This document shows, one piece after another, positions 1-7,153 of a stretch of 38,425 bases of DNA. The DNA is taken from contig DEPZ01000077.1 of assembly GCA_002359025.1 (NCBI GenBank), forward strand, positions 1 to 38,425. The letters are read 5' to 3'. Each line of letters opens with the position of its first letter. Within the stretch, counting starts at the first letter, position 1. The translations under genes were made by a program, and so were the position numbers. This DNA comes from Erysipelotrichaceae bacterium UBA3379. GTDB lineage: Bacteria > Bacillota_I > Bacilli_A > Erysipelotrichales > Coprobacillaceae. The notes under the pieces are model-generated. The model was not told the DNA's origin. It ran no database searches and saw only the letters and a list, made by a program, of their open reading frames with translations.

Positions 1-893
1 TGACAAGTGGACAATCAAGAAAAATAATAAAAATATGTTTGTGTTTATGTATGAGTTTTCTTCTTACAGGTTGTAAGACAAATCAACAAAGTGTTGATAT
101 CATATGTCCAACAGGTGCGCCATCGCTTGCGCTTGTTGGAGTATATGAAGATGTTGTCAAAGAGGGAAAGATTGATTTTGTTGATGGAAGTGATATGTTG
201 ATTGCTGAGCTTTCTAAGACAGATAGCGTGTATGAAGTTATTGTGGCACCTATTAATCTTGGAACAAAATTGATGAGTCAAGGACAAACAGATTATCGTT
301 TAAAATCAGTTTTGACATGGGGAAATCTTTATCTTGTAGGAACAAGTCAAGATGCATTGCAACAATCTGGCGAACTTGCATTGTTTGGTGAAGGTGCTGT
401 GCCTCAAAAAATTATTGATTCAGTCAATCTAGATACAACACTCAAGCCACACTATTATCCTTCAGCAACACTCGTCCAACAAAAGCTCTTATCAGGACAA
501 GTGAATGTGGGAATGTTGGCAGAACCACTTACTAGCGCAACAATTCAAAAAGCTAAAAAATCAAGAATAGAACTTTCAATTATTAATGATTTACAAAAAA
601 GTTATGGAAAACAAGGATATCCTCAAGCAGCAATATTTGTAAAAGAAGGATATAAAAATCAAGAGTTATTTGACTCTATTCAACAATTTACAGAACAAGG
701 ATATCCTGATCTTAAAGAAAAGCTAGAAAGTATTGGTATAGACCAATTGGGATTACCAAATATTGATATAACTGTTTCGTCAATAGAACGTCAAAATGTT
801 CATTATAAAGAAGCTAAAGAATGTGAGGAAGAAATCGCTGGATTTTTAGATTTATTTGAAGTGAAATATCAATCTTCTATGCTTGCTTCATGA
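1..893 (+). CDS. NitT/TauT-type ABC transporter substrate-binding lipoprotein (start codon cut by one base)
   Basis: Extracytoplasmic binding subunit of an ABC importer of the nitrate/sulfonate/taurine/thiamine-precursor (NMT1-like) superfamily; the substrate cannot be told. The reading frame is open to the left edge, and bases 1-2 (TG) would complete an ATG whose A lies just outside the window. That start gives a perfect lipoprotein signal: basic n-region SRKIIK, hydrophobic core, lipobox L-T-G-C with Cys25, mature protein beginning CKTNQQ, total about 297 aa. A later TTG at 39 would remove the basic n-region and is less likely. Bases 1-3 also read TGA, so the upstream gene (probably the ATPase) may end in an ATGA overlap, as this gene does with the permease at 890. 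The segment ICPTGAPSLALVGVYED is typical of the N-lobe of these proteins. Confidence 0.8.
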   Translation, partial: TSGQSRKIIKICLCLCMSFLLTGCKTNQQSVDIICPTGAPSLALVGVYEDVVKEGKIDFVDGSDMLIAELSKTDSVYEVIVAPINLGTKLMSQGQTDYRLKSVLTWGNLYLVGTSQDALQQSGELALFGEGAVPQKIIDSVNLDTTLKPHYYPSATLVQQKLLSGQVNVGMLAEPLTSATIQKAKKSRIELSIINDLQKSYGKQGYPQAAIFVKEGYKNQELFDSIQQFTEQGYPDLKEKLESIGIDQLGLPNIDITVSSIERQNVHYKEAKECEEEIAGFLDLFEVKYQSSMLAS

Positions 894-1612
894 AAAGAAA
901 ATTAATAACATGTGTCATCATATTGATGATATGGCAGATGGCTTCTTGTATCATTGGAAAAGAAGTCATCTTGCCTTTTCCAAGTGATGTCTTTTTACGC
1001 ATGGCTTCATTTTGTACTTATGAAGAGGTTTATCTTTCTATTTTTTATTCACTTATACGTATTTTTGAAAGTTTTTTATGTGCTTTTATTATAGGTGTAG
1101 GACTGGGAGTCATGAGTGGCTTGTATGTTTCTGTAAGACAGTTTTTACAACCTGTTATGACAGTTTTACAAACGATTCCTCAGATTGGCTATATTCTTGT
1201 CTTGCTTGTTTGGTTTCGAAGTTCTTTTGCTTTGTTTTGTATTGTCTTTTTCATGTTGATGCCTGTTTTTTATCATAATGCATTGCAAGGGATTATTAAT
1301 ATTGATAGTGATTTAAAAGATGTGATTCTTTTATATCATCATTCGTTTTTCTATAATTTAAGATATGCCTATTTGCCTTTGATCAAAGGATATATTTTAT
1401 CAGCTATCAATACATGCTTGCCTTTGAGTTTGAAAGTAGGTGTTATGGCTGAGATTTTTGTATCTTCTAAACAAGGAATAGGGAAGCAGCTTTATCTTGC
1501 AAGAGTACAGATTGATATGGTGAGTATTTTTGCATGGATTATTTGGTTAATCATTATTATTGTTTTTATACAATGGTTAATGAAGATTGTGATTTCTAAG
1601 TTGAATATCTAA
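890..1612 (+). CDS. ABC transporter permease, SsuC/TauC-like
   Basis: Membrane subunit (240 aa) of the importer whose binding protein precedes it; ATGA overlap (890-893) indicates translational coupling. At least five hydrophobic segments are visible: residues about 7-21, 45-65, 78-115, 155-175 and 210-235. The cytoplasmic EAA-like loop lies in the PLIKGYILSAINTCLPLSL to AEIFVSSKQGIGKQL part, where the motif around GIGKQLYLAR matches the BPD_transp_1 family of NitT/TauT systems. Length is slightly under the usual 250-270 aa. Substrate unknown. The operon seems to finish here, since a weak hairpin and then a new strong promoter follow. Confidence 0.8.
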   Translation: MKRKLITCVIILMIWQMASCIIGKEVILPFPSDVFLRMASFCTYEEVYLSIFYSLIRIFESFLCAFIIGVGLGVMSGLYVSVRQFLQPVMTVLQTIPQIGYILVLLVWFRSSFALFCIVFFMLMPVFYHNALQGIINIDSDLKDVILLYHHSFFYNLRYAYLPLIKGYILSAINTCLPLSLKVGVMAEIFVSSKQGIGKQLYLARVQIDMVSIFAWIIWLIIIIVFIQWLMKIVISKLNI

Positions 1613-1627
1613 AAATATTGATATACG

Positions 1628-1660
1628 TCCCGTGAGTTGATTATCAGCAAGCGGGATTTT
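1628..1660 (+). terminator. Weak intrinsic terminator after the ABC importer
   Basis: TCCCG (1628-1632) pairs with CGGGA (1652-1656), with a further TGA/TCA pair inside an internal loop, followed by TTTT. The stem is short and interrupted, so termination may be partial. Confidence 0.45.
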
Positions 1661-1670
1661 ATTATGTAAA

Positions 1671-1743
1671 ACTGTATATATAATATATTGACAGTATATC
1701 TAATATGATGTATACTGTAATTGTGATATAAGTACAGTATATG
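1671..1743 (+). promoter_or_regulatory. Consensus promoter inside an ACAGTATA operator array
   Basis: TTGACA (1688-1693), 17-bp spacer, TATACT (1711-1716). Overlaid on it is an inverted repeat ACAGTATAT (1691-1699) / GTATACTGT (1710-1718), plus outer half-sites ACTGTATAT (1671-1679) and ACAGTATAT (1734-1742). The dyad covers the -35 end, spacer and -10, so a repressor bound there would block RNA polymerase. YtrA-type GntR repressors commonly control ABC-2 exporter operons of this kind, but no regulator gene is next to it, so that assignment is inference. The ribosome site AGGAGG (1747-1752) follows directly. Confidence 0.7.
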
Positions 1744-1759
1744 TATAGGAGGTTGGATT

Positions 1760-2617
1760 ATGGAAAATGCTATTGAAATAAAAGGACTGACAAAGAACTA
1801 TAGAGATTTTATTTTAAATGATATATCACTAGATATTCCTAAAGGTTGTGTGGTAGGATTAATTGGAGAAAATGGTGCAGGAAAATCTACATTGATTCAG
1901 TCTATATTAGGGGTTATTGAATGTCAGTATGATAAATTAAATTATTTTGGTTTGGATTTTGGAACTTATGAAAAGAAAATTAAAGAAGACATTGCAGTCA
2001 TTTTTGATAATACGCATTATAATTTAGAGTTTACTCCTTATTTTATAGGAAAACTTTTGGAAGAAATTTATGATAATTTTGATCAAGACTTATATTTGCA
2101 GTATTTGTTGCAATTTGATTTGCCAGTAAAAAAGAAATTAAAAACCTTTTCTAGAGGTATGAAAATGAAATTGGAATTTGCAATTGCATTGAGTCATCAT
2201 GCAAAAATATTAATTCTAGATGAAGCAACAAGTGGGTTGGATCCTGTTGTAAGAGATGATATTTTAAGCATGATTAGAGACTTTACTCAAAATGAAGAGC
2301 ATACGGTTTTAATTTCTTCTCATATTACAAGTGATTTAGATAAGATAGCTGATTATATAGCATATATTCATCGAGGTAGATTATTGTTTATGAAACCATA
2401 TGATGTTTTACATGATGAGTATGGAATTGTGCATTTATCTAAGCAACAATTTGATGTTATTCTTAAAGATCAGATTATTAGCTTTATAAAAGAAGAATAT
2501 CAATATAGTGTTTTGATTGGAAATCGCTATGATTTTCATAAGAAATTTCCAAATCTTGAAATCTTAAGGCCATCAGTAGAGGAAATAATGTTATTTTATG
2601 TCAAAGGAGTTGAATAA
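1760..2617 (+). CDS. ABC-2 type exporter ATP-binding protein (YtrB/BcrA-like)
   Basis: Cytoplasmic ATPase (285 aa) of a small drug/peptide-type exporter. Walker A GENGAGKST at residues 36-44, signature SRGMKMK at 131-137 (a variant of LSGGQ usual in this family), Walker B LILDE at 151-155 and the following ATSGLDP D-loop. The C-terminal 75 residues are the family's divergent tail. Start ATG 1760 has AGGAGG seven bases upstream. The permease gene follows at once and its SD site lies inside the last codons of this gene. Such pairs often act in cell-envelope stress or antimicrobial peptide resistance; the actual substrate is unknown. Confidence 0.88.
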   Translation: MENAIEIKGLTKNYRDFILNDISLDIPKGCVVGLIGENGAGKSTLIQSILGVIECQYDKLNYFGLDFGTYEKKIKEDIAVIFDNTHYNLEFTPYFIGKLLEEIYDNFDQDLYLQYLLQFDLPVKKKLKTFSRGMKMKLEFAIALSHHAKILILDEATSGLDPVVRDDILSMIRDFTQNEEHTVLISSHITSDLDKIADYIAYIHRGRLLFMKPYDVLHDEYGIVHLSKQQFDVILKDQIISFIKEEYQYSVLIGNRYDFHKKFPNLEILRPSVEEIMLFYVKGVE

Positions 2618-2618
2618 A

Positions 2619-3275
2619 ATGAAGGGAATTATTCTTAAAGATTTTTATGAGAGTTTTTGTATTAGAAAGAACTTGATAGGATTATTATTTTCAATCTTAT
2701 GTATAGGTCTGGTTGTTATAGGTATGGATAATTTATATGCATTAACTCTCATGATTGTTGTGACACTTCCATTAACAGGGAGCTCAACATTGCAATATTC
2801 TATGGAACAAGACGAAATCTCTCAGTATAATAAGATTTTATTGACATATCCTCTTACAAAAAGAGAAATTGTAAAAGCTAAGCTTACAGCGACTTATATT
2901 TTATCTGCAATTGTTAATTTATTTGTATCATTGCCTATTACATTGATATATGTATATGGATATCATACAGTGGATATAAAAACAGGTCTGATGATATGGT
3001 TTTTAGGAATTATTGTATCTTTGATTATGAATGCAATGAATAGTATTGGTTTTTTCTGGTTGGGGAATAAGAAGGGGACAATTTTATATATTATCATTTT
3101 GATAGCTTTTGTGATTTTCTATATTTATTCATATTTCTTTGTTTTTGATTATCAGAGTCTATTAAATTTCGGGATTACAAATTTATTGATTGTAGGTTTT
3201 GTGATAGGGATTTTGTGTAATTATTTAAGTTATCGTGCATGTGTGCACATCTATACAAAAAAGTCATATAAATAG
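2619..3275 (+). CDS. ABC-2 type transporter permease
   Basis: Membrane partner (218 aa) of the preceding ATPase. I chose ATG 2619 over the in-frame ATG 2598 because AAAGGAG (2603-2609) is correctly placed for 2619 and the family begins with a K-G-I/L-I-L-K-D-F/L motif, seen here as MKGIILKDF. About six transmembrane segments; the cytoplasmic segment after the second reads QDEISQYNKILLTYPLTKRE, which is characteristic of ABC2_membrane_5-like permeases of YtrC/BcrB type (short D-E-x-S/x-x-x-x-L-L-P-x-T/S-R motif). Ends in a basic tail KKSYK. No terminator directly after it; the next strong one is at 3819. Confidence 0.82.
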   Translation: MKGIILKDFYESFCIRKNLIGLLFSILCIGLVVIGMDNLYALTLMIVVTLPLTGSSTLQYSMEQDEISQYNKILLTYPLTKREIVKAKLTATYILSAIVNLFVSLPITLIYVYGYHTVDIKTGLMIWFLGIIVSLIMNAMNSIGFFWLGNKKGTILYIIILIAFVIFYIYSYFFVFDYQSLLNFGITNLLIVGFVIGILCNYLSYRACVHIYTKKSYK

Positions 3276-3368
3276 ATCTTTGATTAAATAATTCTGTTAT
3301 AACATTTTTGATAAACATAAATATTGTAAAAAAATATATAAAAATAGTAAAAATATTCATAAAATAAC

Positions 3369-3397
3369 TTTACGACTGTATAAAAGTGTGTTATGAT
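3369..3397 (+). promoter_or_regulatory. Predicted promoter of the 3.4-3.86 kb transcript
   Basis: TTTACG (3369-3374), 17-bp spacer, TATGAT (3392-3397). The spacer contains ACTGTATA (3375-3382), identical to a half-site in the operator array at 1671-1743, which hints that the same regulator could act here. Confidence 0.5.
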
Positions 3398-3439
3398 ATA
3401 AGCGAAGAAAGGGAAGAGACATGAAAGGAGGTCTTGAAT

Positions 3440-3547
3440 ATGAAAACAATACAATTAAATAGATATTTAGGGCTAACAATCATGAATCTTAACCTTAAAA
3501 AAGATTATAGATTAAAAAGAGATTTACTACCCCCTAATATACAATAG
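3440..3547 (+). CDS. Small ORF of 35 codons with a strong ribosome site
   Basis: ATG 3440 is preceded by AAAGGAGG (3424-3431) at eight bases, and the frame runs to TAG 3545-3547. The peptide begins MKTIQLNRYLGLTIMN, is basic in the middle (KKDYRLKRD) and ends LLPPNIQ; it has no cysteine, no signal peptide and no double-glycine leader. A 13-codon frame starting at ATG 3421 overlaps its SD site. I do not recognise the product. It could be a regulatory or uORF-like peptide of the transcript that begins at the 3369 promoter and ends at the 3819 terminator, or it may not be translated. Evidence is position and SD only. Confidence 0.35.
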   Translation: MKTIQLNRYLGLTIMNLNLKKDYRLKRDLLPPNIQ

Positions 3548-3818
3548 GCCTGAATAATGATAGGCCGATAATTAAAAAAGTTCATGATATAGTAAAGAAA
3601 GATCATGATATGAAATCACTTTACTGAAAAGATGCAAACATCCTTCATGAGATTATTGTTATAGGTTGGTATATTATAAAGATTTCTATGATATGTATGA
3701 GGTTGTATGGATATATGGAAAAGCAGATATATAGAAATTGATTTATAATAGAAAAAATATAATAATAAGTTAGCGATTTATACATAGATTGTCCCATTGA
3801 AGATAAATATTCTTCTTG
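3548..3818 (+). other. Probable untranslated part of an unassigned transcript
   Basis: No convincing coding frame. Visible structure: GGCCT/AGGCC dyad (3548-3567 region), direct repeat TCATGATAT twice near 3582-3610, and AGTAAAG/CTTTACT arms in 3590-3626. A 17-codon frame around 3691-3744 lacks an SD site. Promoter upstream and terminator downstream suggest it is transcribed; it matches no ncRNA (tmRNA, RNase P, SRP) that I could recognise. Confidence 0.3.
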
Positions 3819-3855
3819 AAAAAGATAGGAGAAAAAAATCTCTCCTATCTTTTAT
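3819..3855 (+). terminator. Strong intrinsic terminator before the hisS leader
   Basis: AAAAGATAGGAGA (3819-3831) pairs perfectly with TCTCCTATCTTTT (3841-3853) around a nine-base loop; the U-tract is formed by the 3' arm end and the next bases. It closes the transcript starting near 3404. Confidence 0.8.
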
Positions 3856-3861
3856 ATTTAC

Positions 3862-3890
3862 TTGATTTTTATGTAGAGATGTTTTATAAT
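3862..3890 (+). promoter_or_regulatory. hisS-aspS operon promoter
   Basis: TTGATT (3862-3867), exact 17-bp spacer, TATAAT (3885-3890); start of transcription expected near 3897, just before T-box stem I. Confidence 0.8.
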
Positions 3891-3896
3891 CATATC

Positions 3897-4098
3897 AATC
3901 CTATGAAGAAGATTAAATAGTGAAATCTGGTAGAGAGTTTGTGGTTGGTGAAAACAAATAGAGGAAGCTATGGGACACTTTGGAGGAAGTTATGAAAATA
4001 ACCGTATGTCGCGTTAAGACAATGAGTGCATACATGAATCATGTGTGAATTAAGGTGGTACCGCGTGAATAACGTCCTTAGATTGAGGACGTTTTTTT
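3897..4098 (+). promoter_or_regulatory. T-box riboswitch of the hisS-aspS operon, specifier GACAC
   Basis: tRNA-sensing leader. Stem I carries the AGAGAG and GGTTGGTGAAAAC elements; the T-box sequence AAGGTGGTACCGCG is at 4052-4065; the terminator AACGTCC...GGACGTT plus T-run is at 4071-4098. The specifier loop reads GGGACACTTTGG: GAC (Asp, 3974-3976) overlaps CAC (His, 3976-3978). Aligning the downstream ACTYTGGAG with the tyrS leader of this window puts GAC in the specifier register. The variable T-box base (4059) is T, which can pair with A73 or wobble with G73 (bacterial tRNA-Asp) but not with C73 (tRNA-His). The operon encodes both synthetases. Confidence 0.9.
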
Positions 4099-4119
4099 GA
4101 TTTTAAAGGAGGGTTAAAG

Positions 4120-5400
4120 ATGGCGTATAAAGCACCGAGAGGAACTGTTGATATATTACCGAGTACATCTGGCAAGTGGCAACAGTTAGAACAATTACTA
4201 AGAACAATATGTGCAAACTATAATGTAAAAGAAATGAGAACACCTATCTTTGAACATACTGAATTATTTAATCGTGCAGTAGGAGATACAACAGATGTTG
4301 TTTCTAAGGAAATGTATACATTTGAAGATAAAAAGGGACGTTCTATGACATTAAGACCAGAAGGAACTGCTGGCATTGTTAGAGCATATGTAGAAAATAA
4401 GATATATGGTATGCCAGAAAAATTACAAAAGGTTTATTATATGGGTCCTATGTTTAGATATGAAAGACCACAGAATGGAAGACAAAGACAATTTCATCAG
4501 TTTGGTGTCGAGATGTTAGGAGTTGAATCACCTTATGTAGATGTAGAATGTATGTTAATGGCTGTGACAGTTGTAGAGGCTTTAGGTTTAAAGAATATTC
4601 AATTACATATCAATACATTAGGAGATCAAGACTCTAGAGATGCATATCGTGAAGCGTTAAAGAAACATTTTGAACCTGTTTTAAATGAATTATGTCATGA
4701 TTGTCAATCTCGTTATGAAAAAAATCCATTACGTATATTAGATTGTAAAGTAGATAAGAATCATCCTTCTATGAAAGATGCACCTCGTACAATAGATTAT
4801 TTAACAGAAAGTGCAAAAGCACATTTTGAAAAGGTTTGTGAATTATTAGATGATTTAGAGATTGATTATGTAGTAGATACAAACTTAGTACGTGGTTTGG
4901 ATTATTATTCTCATACAGTTTTTGAAGTTATTAGTGATGATCCTAAATTAGGGGCTGGAGCTACTGTTGGTGGTGGAGGTCGTTATAATGGACTTGTTGA
5001 AGAGTTAGGTGGACCTCAAACACCTGGTGTAGGATTTGCATTTGGTATGGAAAGATTAATGATTGCTTTAGGTGATGAGGATATTGAAGAAGATGGATTA
5101 GATGTTTATTTGATGCCTTTAGGAAGTGAAGCGAAAGATTTAGCTATGCAAATTATGACAATGTTAAGAGCGAATGGATTCACATGTGATATGGATTATT
5201 TAGATAGAGGATTAAAAGGTCAATTTAAATCTGCTGATAGATTCCAAGCTCATTTTTCTATGATTATTGGAGAAGAAGAAGTAGAAAAAGAAGTTGTAAA
5301 TATGAAGTGTAATCATTCTAAAGAACAAACTGTTGTACCTTTAGAAAATATTTTAGAATTTATTGAAAATCATTATGATGGGGGACATGATCATGAATAG
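4120..5400 (+). CDS. hisS: Histidyl-tRNA synthetase
   Basis: Class II synthetase (426 aa) charging tRNA-His in the cytoplasm. N-terminal PRGTVDILP, motif 2 GPMFRYERPQNGRQRQFHQ, the histidine-specific loops LVRGLDYYSHTVFEV and GGGGRYNGLVEELGG, and motif 3 in GVGFAFGMERL are all intact; the anticodon-binding domain fills the last 100 residues. Length is normal. SD AAAGGAGGG precedes ATG 4120. It is first gene after the T-box and overlaps aspS by eight bases, the usual Bacillota pairing. The C-terminus ends in a His-rich GGHDHE, a consequence of the overlap with aspS. Confidence 0.97.
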   Translation: MAYKAPRGTVDILPSTSGKWQQLEQLLRTICANYNVKEMRTPIFEHTELFNRAVGDTTDVVSKEMYTFEDKKGRSMTLRPEGTAGIVRAYVENKIYGMPEKLQKVYYMGPMFRYERPQNGRQRQFHQFGVEMLGVESPYVDVECMLMAVTVVEALGLKNIQLHINTLGDQDSRDAYREALKKHFEPVLNELCHDCQSRYEKNPLRILDCKVDKNHPSMKDAPRTIDYLTESAKAHFEKVCELLDDLEIDYVVDTNLVRGLDYYSHTVFEVISDDPKLGAGATVGGGGRYNGLVEELGGPQTPGVGFAFGMERLMIALGDEDIEEDGLDVYLMPLGSEAKDLAMQIMTMLRANGFTCDMDYLDRGLKGQFKSADRFQAHFSMIIGEEEVEKEVVNMKCNHSKEQTVVPLENILEFIENHYDGGHDHE

Positions 5401-7153
5401 AACACATAATAATGGAGAACTTAGATTATCAAATGTTGGTGAAACTGTAGAATTAATTGGTTGGGTTGCAAAAAAGAGAAATCTTGGTTCACTTGTATTT
5501 ATTGATCTAAGAGATAGATATGGTATTACTCAAGTTATTTTTGGTGAGAGTTTTGAAGAAAGATTAAAAGAAGTAAAAAATGAATATATATTACAAGTAC
5601 AAGGAAAAGTTGTAGAAAGATCATCTAAGAATTTAAAGATTCCTACAGGTGAAATTGAAATCGAAGCACAGGACTTTTCAATCATTAATAAAGCCAAATT
5701 AACACCGATGATTGTAAATGATGAAACAGATGCATTAGAAGAAACAAGAATGCAATATCGTTATTTAGATTTAAGAAGACCAGTGATGCAAAACAATATC
5801 ATGACAAGACATAAGATTACAAGAAGTATTAGAGAATACTTGGATAATTTAGATTTTATTGATATTGAAACACCTTATTTAAATCGTTCTACACCTGAAG
5901 GTGCAAGAGATTTCTTGGTTCCATCACGTGTTCATAAAGGGTCATTCTATGCATTGCCACAATCTCCTCAGTTATTTAAACAATTATTAATGGTAGCTGG
6001 ATTTGAAAAATATTATCAAATAGCACGTTGTTTTAGAGATGAAGATTTACGTGCAGATAGACAGATTGAATTTACACAAGTCGATGTTGAAATGAGTTTT
6101 ATGTCTACTGATCAAATTCTTTCTATTGGTGAAGGTATGATTCAAAAAATTATGAAAGATGTCAAAGGAATTGATATTGAATTACCTTTAAGAAGATTGA
6201 CATGGTATGAAGCAATGGAAAGATATGGTATTGATAAACCAGATACACGCTTTGGATTGGAATTAGTTAACTTAAATGAAGTTGTTAATGATGTTGACTT
6301 TGCGGTGTTTAAAAATGCCTTAGAAGCGGGTGGACATGTTAAAGGAATTAATGTTATTGGTGAAGCTCAAAATTTTTCTAGAAAGAAAATTGATCAATTA
6401 ACAGAGCTTGCAAAAACTTATAAGGCAAAAGGTTTGGCTTGGTTAAAGGTTACAGAAGAAGGCGTACAAGGTCCTATTGCTAAATTCTTTAATGATGAAC
6501 AATTAGAAAGATTATTAAAGGCAATGAATGCATCTTGTAATGACTTGTTATTATTTGTAGGAGATGTCAAATATGAAGTTGTATGTGATTCTTTAGCTGC
6601 TATCCGTAACTATTTAGGAAAAGAATTGAAGTTATATGATCCTCATACATTTGACTTTTTATGGGTTGTTGATTTCCCTATGTTTGAATATGATGATGAA
6701 ACACAAAGATATTATGCAAAACATCATCCATTTACAAGACCAAAACAAGAAGATATTGATAAACTAGAAACAGATCCAGAACATTGTTTGGCTGATGCTT
6801 ATGATATTGTTTTAAATGGTTATGAATTGGGCGGAGGTTCTCAAAGAATCTATGAACAAGATTTACAAGAAAGAGCATTTAAAGCATTAAGCTTTACACA
6901 AGAACAAATTGATGCTCAGTTTGGATGGTTTGTAGAAGCCTTCCAATATGGAACACCACCACATGGAGGATTCGCGCTTGGGTTAGATAGAATTGCGATG
7001 TTATTATGTGGATGTGATTCACTAAGAGATGTTATTGCATTCCCAAAAAATACAAGTGCAACTTGTCCGATGTCTAAAGCACCAACACCTGTTGCTGCTA
7101 CACAATTAGATGAATTAGGAATTGAGGTGAAGGAGTATGAACAAGAGAATTAA
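5393..7153 (+). CDS. aspS: Aspartyl-tRNA synthetase
   Basis: Class IIb synthetase, 586 aa, bacterial type with inserted GAD domain (about residues 275-420). OB-fold anticodon domain at the N-terminus (ELIGWVAKKRNLGSLVFIDL), motif 2 ARCFRDEDLRADRQIEFTQ, motif 3 HGGFALGLDRIAMLL. I start it at ATG 5393, inside the end of hisS, because family members begin NRTHNNGELRL; an earlier in-frame ATG at 5363 would add ten unconserved residues. The weak SD (GGGGGA) and overlap imply coupling to hisS translation. GatCAB is also encoded in this window; whether this AspRS is discriminating or mischarges tRNA-Asn cannot be decided by eye. Confidence 0.97.
   Translation: MNRTHNNGELRLSNVGETVELIGWVAKKRNLGSLVFIDLRDRYGITQVIFGESFEERLKEVKNEYILQVQGKVVERSSKNLKIPTGEIEIEAQDFSIINKAKLTPMIVNDETDALEETRMQYRYLDLRRPVMQNNIMTRHKITRSIREYLDNLDFIDIETPYLNRSTPEGARDFLVPSRVHKGSFYALPQSPQLFKQLLMVAGFEKYYQIARCFRDEDLRADRQIEFTQVDVEMSFMSTDQILSIGEGMIQKIMKDVKGIDIELPLRRLTWYEAMERYGIDKPDTRFGLELVNLNEVVNDVDFAVFKNALEAGGHVKGINVIGEAQNFSRKKIDQLTELAKTYKAKGLAWLKVTEEGVQGPIAKFFNDEQLERLLKAMNASCNDLLLFVGDVKYEVVCDSLAAIRNYLGKELKLYDPHTFDFLWVVDFPMFEYDDETQRYYAKHHPFTRPKQEDIDKLETDPEHCLADAYDIVLNGYELGGGSQRIYEQDLQERAFKALSFTQEQIDAQFGWFVEAFQYGTPPHGGFALGLDRIAMLLCGCDSLRDVIAFPKNTSATCPMSKAPTPVAATQLDELGIEVKEYEQEN

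Noticed and set aside
3691..3744. 17-codon frame starting MICMRLYGYM
   Set aside because: No SD, no conservation evidence, and it lies in a stretch full of stop codons.
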